From Edaphobacter sp. (GTDB taxonomy: Bacteria > Acidobacteriota > Terriglobia > Terriglobales > Acidobacteriaceae): 64,000 nt of DNA. A program made the position numbers and the translations under genes. Positions 20,705-29,352 of the stretch are shown piece by piece; the stretch's first letter is position 1; every line of letters begins with the position of its first letter. Location: the NCBI RefSeq assembly GCF_028283685.1, contig NZ_JAPWKF010000007.1, positions 310,001 to 374,000 of the forward strand, in the 5' to 3' direction. The notes beneath the pieces are model-generated. The model was given only the letters and a program-made list of their open reading frames with translations, made no database searches and was not told the DNA's origin.

Positions 20705-21157
20705 ATGCCGAACGATAGCCGGAAGAGTCCTCTGAAGATCATCGTTGCAACCGTCATCATCCTTGGGACGGTCGCCTATCTCGCCATCACCGGCGTGCAG
20801 CAGAACAAGAGCTACTACGTCACGATCGGCGAGCTGCAGGGCATGGGCAACAAGGCCTATGTGCGCCACCTGCGCGTGGCAGGCAACGTGGCTCCCGGCA
20901 GCATCGAGCGGGCTGGCACCAATGCGACGTTTACGCTGCTGGAGCAAGGCCGGAAGCTCAAGGTGAGCTATCGCGGCACCGAGCCTCCGCCGGATACCTT
21001 CAAGGACGATGCCCAGGCGCTGGCGATCGGCACCTTCGGCCAGGATGGCGTCTTCCACGCCACGCAGCTGCAGGCCAAGTGCGCCTCGAAGTACGCTCCC
21101 GCCGCAACGGGTAAGGCACCTACTGCGGCAGCCACGGCGCTTCCTGTTGCCCGCTGA
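20705..21157 (+). CDS. ccmE: Cytochrome c maturation haem chaperone CcmE, CxxxY type
   Basis: CcmE carries haem in the periplasm between the CcmABCD exporter and the ligation complex. The 150-residue protein has an N-terminal anchor (about 11-28), then the OB-fold core with VRHLRVAGNVAPGSI and FTLLEQG. The haem-binding motif, normally HxxxY, reads CASKY here (Cys126, Tyr130). Such CxxxY CcmE proteins are known from archaea and some bacteria, and bind haem through Cys. The gene lies ahead of ccmA, ccmB, ccmC but is separated from them by an M20 peptidase gene on the other strand. Confidence 0.92.
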   Translation: MPNDSRKSPLKIIVATVIILGTVAYLAITGVQQNKSYYVTIGELQGMGNKAYVRHLRVAGNVAPGSIERAGTNATFTLLEQGRKLKVSYRGTEPPPDTFKDDAQALAIGTFGQDGVFHATQLQAKCASKYAPAATGKAPTAAATALPVAR

Positions 21158-21201
21158 CGATTCTTCTTCCTCACAAAACCGCTGCTCTCGCAGAACTGCT
21201 G

Positions 21202-22650
21202 CTACTTCCCTGCACCGCCGGTAAGCGTCTTCAGGTAGCGATACTGAAACTCCACGCCTCTGTAGTACGCCTCGACGCCCAGCCGCTCATCGCGGCCGTG
21301 CGCGCGGGAGTCGTCCTCGTCGATGCCCATGCCGCAGAAGCCGTAGGACGGGATGCCCGCAGCCATCGTGTACTTGCTGTCGGTGGCTCCGGTCTCCATC
21401 TCGGGCACAACCGAGAGGCCGGGCCACATCGTCGCAATGACGGAGCGCAGGGCGCTGAAGACCTCGGGGTTGAGCGGGGGCGGAGCGACGGAGACGTCGT
21501 CGAGGCCCTCGTCGCTGGCGGCCTGCGCACTGTTCAGCAACTGCACCGTCACGGAGGGATCGTTGATGGCGGCGACGAGGCGGGCGCGGATCTCACGCGG
21601 CGTGTGCCCCGGCAGGATGCGGCAGTTGATGTTGGCCTGGGCGCGCTGCGGCAGAGCGTTGGGGGCGTGACCGGCCTCGAGCATGGTCGCGACGCAGGTG
21701 GTGCGCAGCATGGCGTTGTACAGCGGCACCTCGGAGAGACGTTTCACCGCTGCGGCGGAGGGAGGCGTCGACAGAACGGCACGCATATCGTCGGCGGGCT
21801 GGCCGGTGACCGTCTTCGCCGCCGCCAGGAAGTAGCCGCGTGTAACGGTGTTCAGCTCGACGGGAAAACGATAGGCCTCGAGCCGGGAGAGCGCGGTGGC
21901 GAGCTTATAGATCGCGTTTTCCCTGCGCGGCAGCGAGCTGTGGCCGCCGGGATCGGTGACGGTAAGACGGAAGTCGGCATAGAGCTTCTCCGTGGCTTCG
22001 ACACCGAGGCTGACGGGCTTGCCCTTGAGCGTGTTGAGGCCGCCGGCGTCGGCGTTGAGCGCGTATCCGGCGTCGATGAGGTTGCGATGATTTTTGAGCA
22101 GCCAGCTGACGCCATTGGAGGCGCCGCCCTCTTCATCGGCGGTGAGCGCGAGGATGATGTCGCGGTCGGGTACGAAGCCCTCTCGGCGCAGACGGATGAA
22201 ACTGGCCATAAAGGCGGCGACGGAGTCCTTCATGTCCTGCGTGCCACGGCCGTAGAAGTAGCCGTCCTTTTCGGTGAAGACGAAGGGATCGGTGCTCCAG
22301 TCCTCGGGTTTCGCTTCAACGACGTCGATGTGGCCGAGCAGAAGGATCGGCTTCTTCGTGCTGCCGGGTTTGCCGCGATAACGGGCGACGAGATTGCCCT
22401 TGCGCGGATTGGGGCCAAGCACAGCCAGGTCGGCGGCGGGAAAGCCGGCGTCGAGCAGGCGCTTGCGCATGGCTTCGGCTGCGACGGTGGTGCTACCGAC
22501 CGAATCGGTGGTGTTGATCTCGATGATCTGGCGGAAGAGGTCGCGTGCCAGGCTGCGATTCGCCGCCTCGGTTGCCGCCGCCTGCGCATGCGCAAGCGTG
22601 CTGAACGCTGCCACCGTACAGGCGCAGAGGACGCCTCTGAAAACGTTCAT
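21202..22650 (-). CDS. Secreted M20/M25/M40-family metallopeptidase
   Basis: A dinuclear zinc peptidase of 482 residues. Metal-site motifs: LLLGHIDVVEAKPEDW (His, Asp), YGRGTQDMKDSV (Asp), LTADEEGG (catalytic Glu) and a C-terminal His in RAHGRDE. The N-terminus MNVFRGVLCACTVAAFSTLAHAQA is a signal peptide, so it works in the periplasm on peptides or acylated amino acids. I placed the start at 22650 because AAGGATGACAGC precedes it; the longer frame upstream would add a non-signal extension. It sits inside the ccm locus in the opposite direction, with no evident functional link. Confidence 0.9.
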   Translation of the reverse strand: MNVFRGVLCACTVAAFSTLAHAQAAATEAANRSLARDLFRQIIEINTTDSVGSTTVAAEAMRKRLLDAGFPAADLAVLGPNPRKGNLVARYRGKPGSTKKPILLLGHIDVVEAKPEDWSTDPFVFTEKDGYFYGRGTQDMKDSVAAFMASFIRLRREGFVPDRDIILALTADEEGGASNGVSWLLKNHRNLIDAGYALNADAGGLNTLKGKPVSLGVEATEKLYADFRLTVTDPGGHSSLPRRENAIYKLATALSRLEAYRFPVELNTVTRGYFLAAAKTVTGQPADDMRAVLSTPPSAAAVKRLSEVPLYNAMLRTTCVATMLEAGHAPNALPQRAQANINCRILPGHTPREIRARLVAAINDPSVTVQLLNSAQAASDEGLDDVSVAPPPLNPEVFSALRSVIATMWPGLSVVPEMETGATDSKYTMAAGIPSYGFCGMGIDEDDSRAHGRDERLGVEAYYRGVEFQYRYLKTLTGGAGK

Positions 22651-22729
22651 GCTGTCATCCTTCCGCGCTCGGTCATGGCCGATCGCTGCAAGCCATCGAG
22701 GTCTAGCCATATACTCGCATAGGAGAACG

Positions 22730-23443
22730 ATGTCGACCGCTACCGCAATCCGCACCGAGTCCGCCGCCACGACGATGGCTGTTGAGGTGTCGGGTGCGTC
22801 GAAGATTTATGGAAGCTTTGCGGCACTGCGCAATGCAACAGTAAGCTTCCCCGCAGGCAGCTGCACGATGATCCTGGGCGAGAACGGCGCGGGTAAGTCT
22901 ACGCTGCTGCGCGTGATCGCAGGCCTGATGACACCGACACGCGGCAAGGCAACGGTGTTCGGCAGCGAGCCGCATGATCATCGCCACCGCATCGCCTACA
23001 TGAGCCACGCAACGATGCTGTACGACGAACTGACCGCGATGGAGAACCTGAGATACTTTGCGCGCCTGCACAAGGGCGAGGGCTGCGACTGCGTGGGCTC
23101 GCCTGAGATGGCGTTGCGCGCAGTGGGACTGGACCCGACGCTGAAGCGGCCCGTGGGGCAGTACTCGCAGGGCATGCGGCAGAGGACGTCACTGGCTCGC
23201 GTGCTGCAGACCGATCCAGAGCTGCTGCTGCTGGATGAACCCTTCTCGAACATGGACGTAGGCAGCTCAAGCCAGATGGTGGAGCTGCTGGCGGACTTTC
23301 GCACGTGGCCGGTCGCAGGCGGCAGAGCGAGAACGATCATCCTGACGACGCACCAGGCCTCGCTGGCCGAGCCGATCGCCGATCGCAAGATCATGATGCG
23401 ACAGGGGCAGATCGTGGACGTCGTGGACGGGCTGCTCGGATGA
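22730..23443 (+). CDS. ccmA: Haem exporter ATP-binding protein CcmA
   Basis: The ATPase of the CcmABCD complex that loads haem onto CcmE. ABC motifs in order: Walker A GENGAGKST, a degenerate signature YSQGMRQR in place of LSGGQ, and Walker B LLLLDEPFSNMD, then the His in TTHQ. The signature variation is common in CcmA. The ATG at 22730 follows AGGAGAACG. Its last codon overlaps the start of ybaK by ATGA. Recognised as CcmA from gene order (ybaK, ccmB and ccmC follow) and length (237 residues). Confidence 0.9.
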   Translation: MSTATAIRTESAATTMAVEVSGASKIYGSFAALRNATVSFPAGSCTMILGENGAGKSTLLRVIAGLMTPTRGKATVFGSEPHDHRHRIAYMSHATMLYDELTAMENLRYFARLHKGEGCDCVGSPEMALRAVGLDPTLKRPVGQYSQGMRQRTSLARVLQTDPELLLLDEPFSNMDVGSSSQMVELLADFRTWPVAGGRARTIILTTHQASLAEPIADRKIMMRQGQIVDVVDGLLG

Positions 23444-23946
23444 AACATGCTGCACCACAGAAGACCAACGCGGCGCGCCTGCTGGACCAGTTGGGAATCA
23501 GTTATGAGCTGCGGGCCTACGAGGTCGATCCCGAGGACCTGACGGCGCTCTCCGTGGCCAAGAAGATCGGCCTGCCGCCGGAGCAGGTCTTCAAGACACT
23601 GCTCTCCTGCACCAATGCAGGAGAGCACCTGTTTGCCGTCATCCCCGGCGATGCAGAGCTGGACCTGAAGAAGCTGGCGCATGCGGCCGGTGCGAAGAAG
23701 GTCGAGCTGGCCTCGCTGAAGGACGTGGAGCCGCTGACGGGATATATCCGTGGCGGCGTAACGGTAATGGGAGCGAAGAAGCCCTTCCCTGCCTTCGCCG
23801 ATGAGACCATCGAGCTGTTCGACGTGATCAGCGTCTCCGCGGGGCAGCGTGGACTACAGGTGCTGCTCTCTCCTGCGGACTACCTGCGGGCGGCGGAGGC
23901 GGCGATCGCCGACCTGACCAAGGCCAAAACGGAAGAGGCGCGGTGA
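23440..23946 (+). CDS. ybaK: Cys-tRNA(Pro)/Cys-tRNA(Cys) deacylase YbaK
   Basis: YbaK edits misacylated Cys-tRNA(Pro) in the cytoplasm. The 168-residue product has the family motifs YEVDPEDLTALSVAKKIGLPPEQVFKT (from about residue 25), a conserved Lys in VFKTL, ELDLKKLA, and GYIRGGVTVMGAKK. It overlaps ccmA by ATGA and ccmB by GTGA, so it is translated as part of the ccm operon. This position between two exporter subunits is not the textbook arrangement. Cysteine-tRNA quality control and cytochrome c assembly share only cysteine as a theme, so a functional link is speculation. Confidence 0.92.
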   Translation: MKHAAPQKTNAARLLDQLGISYELRAYEVDPEDLTALSVAKKIGLPPEQVFKTLLSCTNAGEHLFAVIPGDAELDLKKLAHAAGAKKVELASLKDVEPLTGYIRGGVTVMGAKKPFPAFADETIELFDVISVSAGQRGLQVLLSPADYLRAAEAAIADLTKAKTEEAR

Positions 23947-24632
23947 GCTACTTCGGCTACGTCTTCGATCATTTGCTCAAGGACCTGCGCCTGGAGTGGC
24001 GTTCGCGCGATGCGATCAACGGCATGCTGTTCTTCGTGCTTCTGGTCGTGGTGGTCTTCGCCATCGCCTTCGACCCGGCGGGGTACCCGACGGTGACGCG
24101 GCAGATCTCGGGCGGCATCCTGTGGGTGGGCCTGCTGTTTGCCTCGATGACGGCGCTGAACCAGTCCTGGAGCCGCGAGCAGCGCAACCAGGTGCTGGAG
24201 GCGCAGCGGATGGCACCGTCGCCGGCCTCGGCGCTGTTTGTGGGCAAGGCACTGGCCAACATGGTCTTCGTGCTGGTCGTGGAGGCGGTGCTGGCGCCGG
24301 TCTTCGTGGTCTTCTTCAATTTGCAGGTACTTGGCAACGGCTGGCTGCTTGCCCTGATCCTGCCACTGGGGACATGGGCGCTGGTGGTCAACGGCACGTT
24401 CTTCGCGGCGCTGGGACTTCGCGCCCGCAACCGGGAGCTGCTTTTGCCGCTGATCCTGCTGCCGCTGTCGCTGCCTGCCATCCTGATGATGGTGCAGGCG
24501 ACCACGGGCGTACTGACGGGCGATCTCGATCCGCTGCAGATCCGCAGCTGGATCACACAGTTGGCGGGATATGACGTCATCTACACGACGGTCTGCGTGC
24601 TGCTGTTCGAGACGGTCCTGAATGCTGAATAA
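23943..24632 (+). CDS. ccmB: Haem exporter membrane protein CcmB
   Basis: An integral inner-membrane subunit of the CcmABCD complex, 229 residues with about six hydrophobic segments. Typical CcmB features are KDLRLEWRSRDAINGMLFFVLL near the N-terminus, GGILWVGLLFASMTALNQSW and the terminal VCVLLFETVLNAE. The GTG start at 23943 overlaps the ybaK stop (GTGA), and its own stop overlaps ccmC by TAATG. The tightly coupled run is evidence for one operon. Confidence 0.9.
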   Translation: MSYFGYVFDHLLKDLRLEWRSRDAINGMLFFVLLVVVVFAIAFDPAGYPTVTRQISGGILWVGLLFASMTALNQSWSREQRNQVLEAQRMAPSPASALFVGKALANMVFVLVVEAVLAPVFVVFFNLQVLGNGWLLALILPLGTWALVVNGTFFAALGLRARNRELLLPLILLPLSLPAILMMVQATTGVLTGDLDPLQIRSWITQLAGYDVIYTTVCVLLFETVLNAE

Positions 24633-25420
24633 TGCCCTGGGACGAACGGCAGCCCTGCGCTGCGGTTCGCGGTAAAATAATAGTTACTGTGTCCCGTTCC
24701 CCGATACTTCGTAACGTCGCTGTGATCTGGTTGCTGGCAACCGTTGCGGTGCTGGTCGTGGGCTTCCGGCAGGCGATCTTTATCGCCCCCCCGGAAGAGA
24801 CGATGGGCAATCTGCATCGCATCTTCTACTACCACTTTGCGCACGCGATCCTGAGCCTCGTCTTCCCCTATGTGAACCTGGGGGCCTCTCTGGCCTACCT
24901 GTACTGGCGCAGGCGCGATCCGCTGAAGGCGCTGAACGCCGACGCCCTCGCGGTGGCCTCGGCCGAGGTAACCGCACTGTACGCCGGTATCTGCCTGGCG
25001 ACAGGCATGTTGTGGGGCAAGCCGGCATGGGGCATCTGGTGGGCATGGGATGCACGCCTGACCACGGAACTGCTGTTGTTCCTGCTGTACGTCAGCTACC
25101 TGCTGCTGCGACGGTTTTCGCCCACGGGGCAGACGAGCGCACTCTCGGCGGTTCTGGCGATCTTCGCCGGGATCGATGTACCGATCGTATACATGTCGAT
25201 CCAGTGGTGGCGCACGCAGCACCCGGCACCGGTCTTCGGGCCGAACGGCGGCGGCATCGCTCCGCAGTTTGTTCCCGCCGTGCTGTGGAATCTGGCGGGT
25301 TGGACGATGTGGGGCATCTTTGTGATCGGCTTCCGCTATGCGATGGAACGCAGGCGGCAGCTGGCTGAGCAGGAGGCGGCGCTGATGGCGCTAGAGGCCT
25401 CGCTTGAGACACCGCAGTAG
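24632..25420 (+). CDS. ccmC: Haem exporter protein CcmC
   Basis: CcmC binds haem and delivers it to CcmE. The WWxWDxxL-type tryptophan-rich motif is present as WGIWWAWDARLTTELL near residue 135, with flanking histidines in FYYHFAH. About six membrane segments. Two starts are possible: the ATG at 24632 that overlaps the ccmB stop (TAATG), and a GTG at 24689 (VSRSPILRN...), which gives a more typical N-terminus. I give the coupled ATG. Its C-terminal AEQEAALMALEASLE is an extra charged tail. Confidence 0.9.
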   Translation: MPWDERQPCAAVRGKIIVTVSRSPILRNVAVIWLLATVAVLVVGFRQAIFIAPPEETMGNLHRIFYYHFAHAILSLVFPYVNLGASLAYLYWRRRDPLKALNADALAVASAEVTALYAGICLATGMLWGKPAWGIWWAWDARLTTELLLFLLYVSYLLLRRFSPTGQTSALSAVLAIFAGIDVPIVYMSIQWWRTQHPAPVFGPNGGGIAPQFVPAVLWNLAGWTMWGIFVIGFRYAMERRRQLAEQEAALMALEASLETPQ

Positions 25421-25455
25421 GCGAGACGCCGCAACAGACGAGACCGATACAACTT

Positions 25456-25599
25456 ATGACCTGGAAAACTTTTTTTGATCTCTCGACGATGGCCCACAAA
25501 CACCTTGTGTATGTGTATGTGGGAACGATTGCGCTGCAGCTTGGTTATGCGGGCTGGGTGGCGAAGCAGTGGGCCGCGCTGGGGCGGCATAACCGGTAA
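25456..25599 (+). CDS. CcmD-like small membrane protein
   Basis: A 47-residue product, beginning MTWKTFFDLSTMAHKH followed by a single membrane helix (LVYVYVGTIALQLGYAGWVA) and a positively charged end. Size, single helix and position directly after ccmC match CcmD, the small stabilising subunit of the CcmABCD complex; sequence similarity alone would not decide it. The ATG at 25456 follows the ccmC stop by 36 bases with a weak ribosome site. Confidence 0.65.
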   Translation: MTWKTFFDLSTMAHKHLVYVYVGTIALQLGYAGWVAKQWAALGRHNR

Positions 25600-25620
25600 A
25601 TTCCTCTTCTTTAAAAAAAT

Positions 25621-25651
25621 CAACGAAGCTACAGAGGCCGTAGCTTCGTTG
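25621..25651 (-). terminator. Strong hairpin with T-run on the minus strand
   Basis: A 12-bp perfect stem CAACGAAGCTAC/GTAGCTTCGTTG with a 7-base loop. On the + strand it follows ccmD by 22 bases, but the T-run (ATTTTTTTA on the minus strand) lies on the other side, so the canonical terminator faces a minus-strand transcript. The + strand ends TCCGAGAAGG, not T-rich. Possibly it serves both, ending the ccm operon inefficiently. Confidence 0.65.
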
Positions 25652-25834
25652 TCCGAGAAGGATTTTACAGACGATGTGAGAGCTCCCCATCTGGCAACTC
25701 CCCGCATCACATAGGTAGACACGCTGCCGCGTTGAAAGTTTCGCGGCATTTTATTTTTCCCTCCCGAGGGCTGCATGTGATTGATCTTTCGTCAGTCTTG
25801 CAGGCTTTGGGACCACCCCGATAGACTCGCACCA

Positions 25835-27118
25835 GTGCCAACAGCCTTCCATCGCCTGCGCGCCCTTGGGCCCGCCCTGCTTCCGTTCGCTCTGCTCCCC
25901 GTCTTCACAGGCTGCCGCCGCAACGGATTTCCGGACGTTCCTGCCGGTTATCACGAGTACGCCTACGTCACCAACGGCGCCTCCAACACGGTCACGGTGC
26001 TGGACCTGGTGGCGCTGCGGCCGGACCGCACGCTGCGCGTCGGCGACCAGCCGACAGGCATTGCGGTGAATCCGCGACGCAACGAGGTCTACGCCGTCAA
26101 TACGCGGTCCGGCTCGGTGACGGTCATCGATGCCACGACCAACAGCGTCGCCGCCACGATCGGCGTGCACCGGCAGCCGTACTTCATCACGGTGGATGCG
26201 CAGGGTGGCCGGGCTTATGTGGCGAACTCGGGGTCGAACTCGGTGAGCGTGATCGACCTGGACGCGCGGCGCGAGATCGCCGTCGTCGGCACGGGCGAGC
26301 AGCCGGGCATGGCGCGCATCGCGCCGGATATGCGGTCGCTGGTGGTCTCGAATCGCAGGTCGGGCAGCGTCTCGGTATACAGCGTCGCGCCGTATATCTC
26401 GACCTACCGAGGACCCGGCGGAGGATCGCCGGAGGCCCCTGCGCCGACGGCACCTGCGCGTCCCACAGAGTCTGAGGGACCTGCGCTGAAGTTCCGGGCG
26501 GCGTTTCCGGGATGCCCGGGGGCAACGGACGTGCAGATTCTGCCGGACTCTTCCAAAGCCTTTGTCGCCTGCTCGAGCGGCCACCAGGTGATGGCGATCA
26601 GCCTGTCGCAGTCGCCCGACTCCTGGGCTGCGAAACAGAATCCAAATGCTCTGACCGATCACCTGCTGACGATGCTGGATGTAGGCAACACGCCGGTCCA
26701 CCTGGCGATGAAGCCCGATGGAGGCGAGATCTTTACCTCGAACTTCTCCGATGACTCCATCTCGGAGCTTTCGACGTGGACCAACGAGGTGGGGGGCACC
26801 TACACGATCGGAAGCAAGCCGACGCATGGGATTGTGAGCCACGACAACTCAACGCTGTGGGTGGCGAACTTCGGCGCCGATCTGGTGAGCATCTACAGCA
26901 TCGACGATGGGCGGCTGGTGACGACGATCCATACCGGCTCCGCGCCGGATGCGCTGGCCTTCTCGGCCGATGAACATCTGCTGCTGGTCGCCGACGCGCA
27001 CTCGGGTGATGTCTCGGTGATCCGGACGCAGGGACGCCAGGGAGCGGCTCTGTTCACCATGCTGCCTGCGGGCGGTTCGCCGAACGATATCGCGGTGAAG
27101 TCCTACACTGTTCGCTGA
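25835..27118 (+). CDS. YVTN/NHL-type beta-propeller lipoprotein
   Basis: A repeat protein of about 427 residues made of ~40-residue beta-blades, each with a motif such as YAVNTRSGSVTVIDATTNSV or VANFGADLVSIYSIDDGRLV. The N-terminus MPTAFHRLRALGPALLPFALLPVFTGC ends with lipobox FTGC, so it is a lipoprotein exported to the outer or inner membrane. The GTG at 25835 gives this signal; a longer TTG start at 25781 lacks a better site. A Pro/Ala-rich linker (about residues 205-230) separates two groups of blades. Function is unknown; such propellers often bind partners or sugars. Confidence 0.85.
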   Translation: MPTAFHRLRALGPALLPFALLPVFTGCRRNGFPDVPAGYHEYAYVTNGASNTVTVLDLVALRPDRTLRVGDQPTGIAVNPRRNEVYAVNTRSGSVTVIDATTNSVAATIGVHRQPYFITVDAQGGRAYVANSGSNSVSVIDLDARREIAVVGTGEQPGMARIAPDMRSLVVSNRRSGSVSVYSVAPYISTYRGPGGGSPEAPAPTAPARPTESEGPALKFRAAFPGCPGATDVQILPDSSKAFVACSSGHQVMAISLSQSPDSWAAKQNPNALTDHLLTMLDVGNTPVHLAMKPDGGEIFTSNFSDDSISELSTWTNEVGGTYTIGSKPTHGIVSHDNSTLWVANFGADLVSIYSIDDGRLVTTIHTGSAPDALAFSADEHLLLVADAHSGDVSVIRTQGRQGAALFTMLPAGGSPNDIAVKSYTVR

Positions 27119-27165
27119 AGCCGAAGCTGGAACGCGGCGTCCCTGCCTGCGGGTAAGGAACGCCG

Positions 27166-29352
27166 CTACACCTGTCGCGCGAGCACAAGGGTGATGTCGT
27201 CGGGCTGCTCTTCGGCGCCGATCCAGGCGTCGAGCGCCTGCATGACCTGGCTGGAGATGACGTGGAGGGGCTGGTCGCGGTAGCGGCTGACCACCTCCAT
27301 GAGACGCTCTTCGCCGAACTCGCCGAAGTCGTTCTCCGGCTCGGTCACGCCGTCGGAATAAGCGACCATGATGTCGCCGGAGCGCATCTGGAAGCGATCT
27401 TCTTCGTAGCTCATGCCGTCCATCAGGCCGACGACGGTGCCTCCCTGGTCGAGGCGGCGCACAACATTGTCGCGGCCCAGCACCAGCGGCGGCAGCTGCC
27501 CCGCGTTGGAGTAGGTCAGCATGGAGCTATCCGCATCGTAGTGCGCGAGAAACAGAGTGGCGTACTTCTCCGGCTGCGTGGAGCGGTAGAGATGCCGGTT
27601 GAGCAGTGAGAGGATGCGGCCCGGCGACTGAAAGAGCTCGTCGCAGTCTCCTCCCTTTTCGTCGCGGCTGGCCAGCAGGCCTTCGACGGCAGACTCGCTG
27701 AAGACCAGCTCCTCGCTGGCGAAGCGGTAGGCACGGACGGCGGAGTGCAGGGTGGCCATCAGCAGCGCTGCGGAGATGCCCTTGCCGCTGATGTCGCCGA
27801 TGGCGATGCCCACGCCGGTCTCGCGACGATCGGGGACGCCGTTATGGGCCTCTTCGTGGAAGATGAGGAAGTCGTAGTAGTCGCCGGAGACGGAGCGTGC
27901 GGGGCGGCAGATGCCGTGCAGCTCCAGCGTGGGCAGGCTGCGGATCTGACGCGGGAAGAGGTTGGCCTGTACCTCCTGCGCGATGGAGATCTCATTCTGC
28001 AGGCGCTCCTTCTCCTTCTGCTCTATGAGCAGACGCTGCAGGGAGAGGGTCATTTTGTTGAAGGAGCGGCTGAGCTCGGCGAGCTGGTCTTCGCGGGTGA
28101 CACCGATGCGATGGTTGAAGTCGCCCTTGTCGATGCGGAGCGTGGCGTCGTAGAGATCGGAGACTGAGGCCGTCATGGTCTTGCTGAGGCGGATGGCCAT
28201 GACGAGGGCCAGCAGTTCAATGAGAGCGAACAGAACGCAGAGCACGATAAGGCCGACGCGATAGGCGCTGGTGACGATGCCGCCGAGCGAGGCGCCGAAG
28301 AGCTGGTAGTAGAGCTGCGAGGGACGCGAGTCGACCTTGATGGGGATGTTGTCATGCTCGCCGGTATCCCAGTCGACGACGCCGATGGTGGAGAGGAAGT
28401 GGACCTGCGTGTCGATGAGACTGGCCTTGGGAGGCTGTGCGCCGCCGACGATGGCTGCCTGCCGTGCTACGCGGACGCGCTCGCGGGCACGGGCACGGAT
28501 GCTGCCGGAGGGCCGCGGGGTGCTGGGTACGGCGTTCAGGGAGTCGGGCTCGCTGCCCCCCAGAGGCTCGGCGAAGATCTGCGTGCGGCCGAGGCCGCTG
28601 GCGATCATGTCCATCACCTTGCTGTCGACGATCAGGCTGTCGACGAGGCTTATCATGCGGCCATCGTTCATGCGCTCCTGATCGACGACGGTGAGATAAA
28701 GATCGTCGCCGTCGATGACCAGACCCTGGAATTGATGGCCCTTAAGCTCGGTGGCCCATGGCGGAAGTCCAAGAGGCATCTTGCCGTGGGTGCGGGTGGG
28801 GTCGAACGGGGCCCCGTTGATATAGACCGCCATGTCCCGATGCAGGCGAAGGCGGGTCGTCGTCGAGCCGTTGGCCGTATCGGCAGGCAAGTCGCCATTC
28901 GGAAGCGCCTGGCGGCTCTGCACCAGCTGAGCGAGGTGGCCAATGCGATGGGAGTTCTCGTTCGCCATCTGGTTCAGCTCTTCCTGAATGCGGGAGTCGG
29001 CGAGATGGATGGAGAACTGACCGGCGGCGACATAAGCCGAGATAAGTACGAGCGTGACGAAAAGAATGACCGGAGCGAGGCCGATCAGCAGGTAGGTGAC
29101 GACCAGCTTATTGCGCAGGCTCCAGAGCATCTTGCGGCGCACGATGCGAACCGCCAGCGGAATGGCAACGCAGGCCAGTGCGATGCCGACGAGGATCTGG
29201 ACGATGCTGAAGAAGGTTCCAATAGAGCCTGGAAGCAGCCGCAGCAGAAGCAGAAGACAGAACCATGAGGCCAGCCAGAAGGCGGCCCCGGCGAGCCCGG
29301 AGGGTGGTCTCCATCCTTTTTTCCCGGCGTCTGCTTGCGTCTGCATCGTCAC
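27166..29352 (-). CDS. Membrane PP2C/SpoIIE-type serine phosphatase with HAMP
   Basis: A 728-residue signalling protein. N-terminal membrane segments (about 22-72 and 85-110) flank an extracytoplasmic region; a further membrane helix (about 365-390) leads into a HAMP segment (SDLYDATLRIDKGDFNHRIG). The C-terminal phosphatase has SGDYYDF, GDISGKGISAALLMA and YSDGVTEPEND, the acidic metal-binding signatures of RsbU-like phosphatases. Such proteins dephosphorylate anti-sigma-factor antagonists in general-stress control. The GTG start at 29352 overlaps the stop of the BrkB gene (GTGA), so both are one operon. Confidence 0.92.
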   Translation of the reverse strand: MTMQTQADAGKKGWRPPSGLAGAAFWLASWFCLLLLLRLLPGSIGTFFSIVQILVGIALACVAIPLAVRIVRRKMLWSLRNKLVVTYLLIGLAPVILFVTLVLISAYVAAGQFSIHLADSRIQEELNQMANENSHRIGHLAQLVQSRQALPNGDLPADTANGSTTTRLRLHRDMAVYINGAPFDPTRTHGKMPLGLPPWATELKGHQFQGLVIDGDDLYLTVVDQERMNDGRMISLVDSLIVDSKVMDMIASGLGRTQIFAEPLGGSEPDSLNAVPSTPRPSGSIRARARERVRVARQAAIVGGAQPPKASLIDTQVHFLSTIGVVDWDTGEHDNIPIKVDSRPSQLYYQLFGASLGGIVTSAYRVGLIVLCVLFALIELLALVMAIRLSKTMTASVSDLYDATLRIDKGDFNHRIGVTREDQLAELSRSFNKMTLSLQRLLIEQKEKERLQNEISIAQEVQANLFPRQIRSLPTLELHGICRPARSVSGDYYDFLIFHEEAHNGVPDRRETGVGIAIGDISGKGISAALLMATLHSAVRAYRFASEELVFSESAVEGLLASRDEKGGDCDELFQSPGRILSLLNRHLYRSTQPEKYATLFLAHYDADSSMLTYSNAGQLPPLVLGRDNVVRRLDQGGTVVGLMDGMSYEEDRFQMRSGDIMVAYSDGVTEPENDFGEFGEERLMEVVSRYRDQPLHVISSQVMQALDAWIGAEEQPDDITLVLARQV

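Noticed and set aside
25751..26842. Long minus-strand frame opposite the beta-propeller gene
   Set aside because: Arginine/histidine-rich shadow typical of high-GC antisense frames; the plus-strand lipoprotein has a lipobox and propeller repeats.
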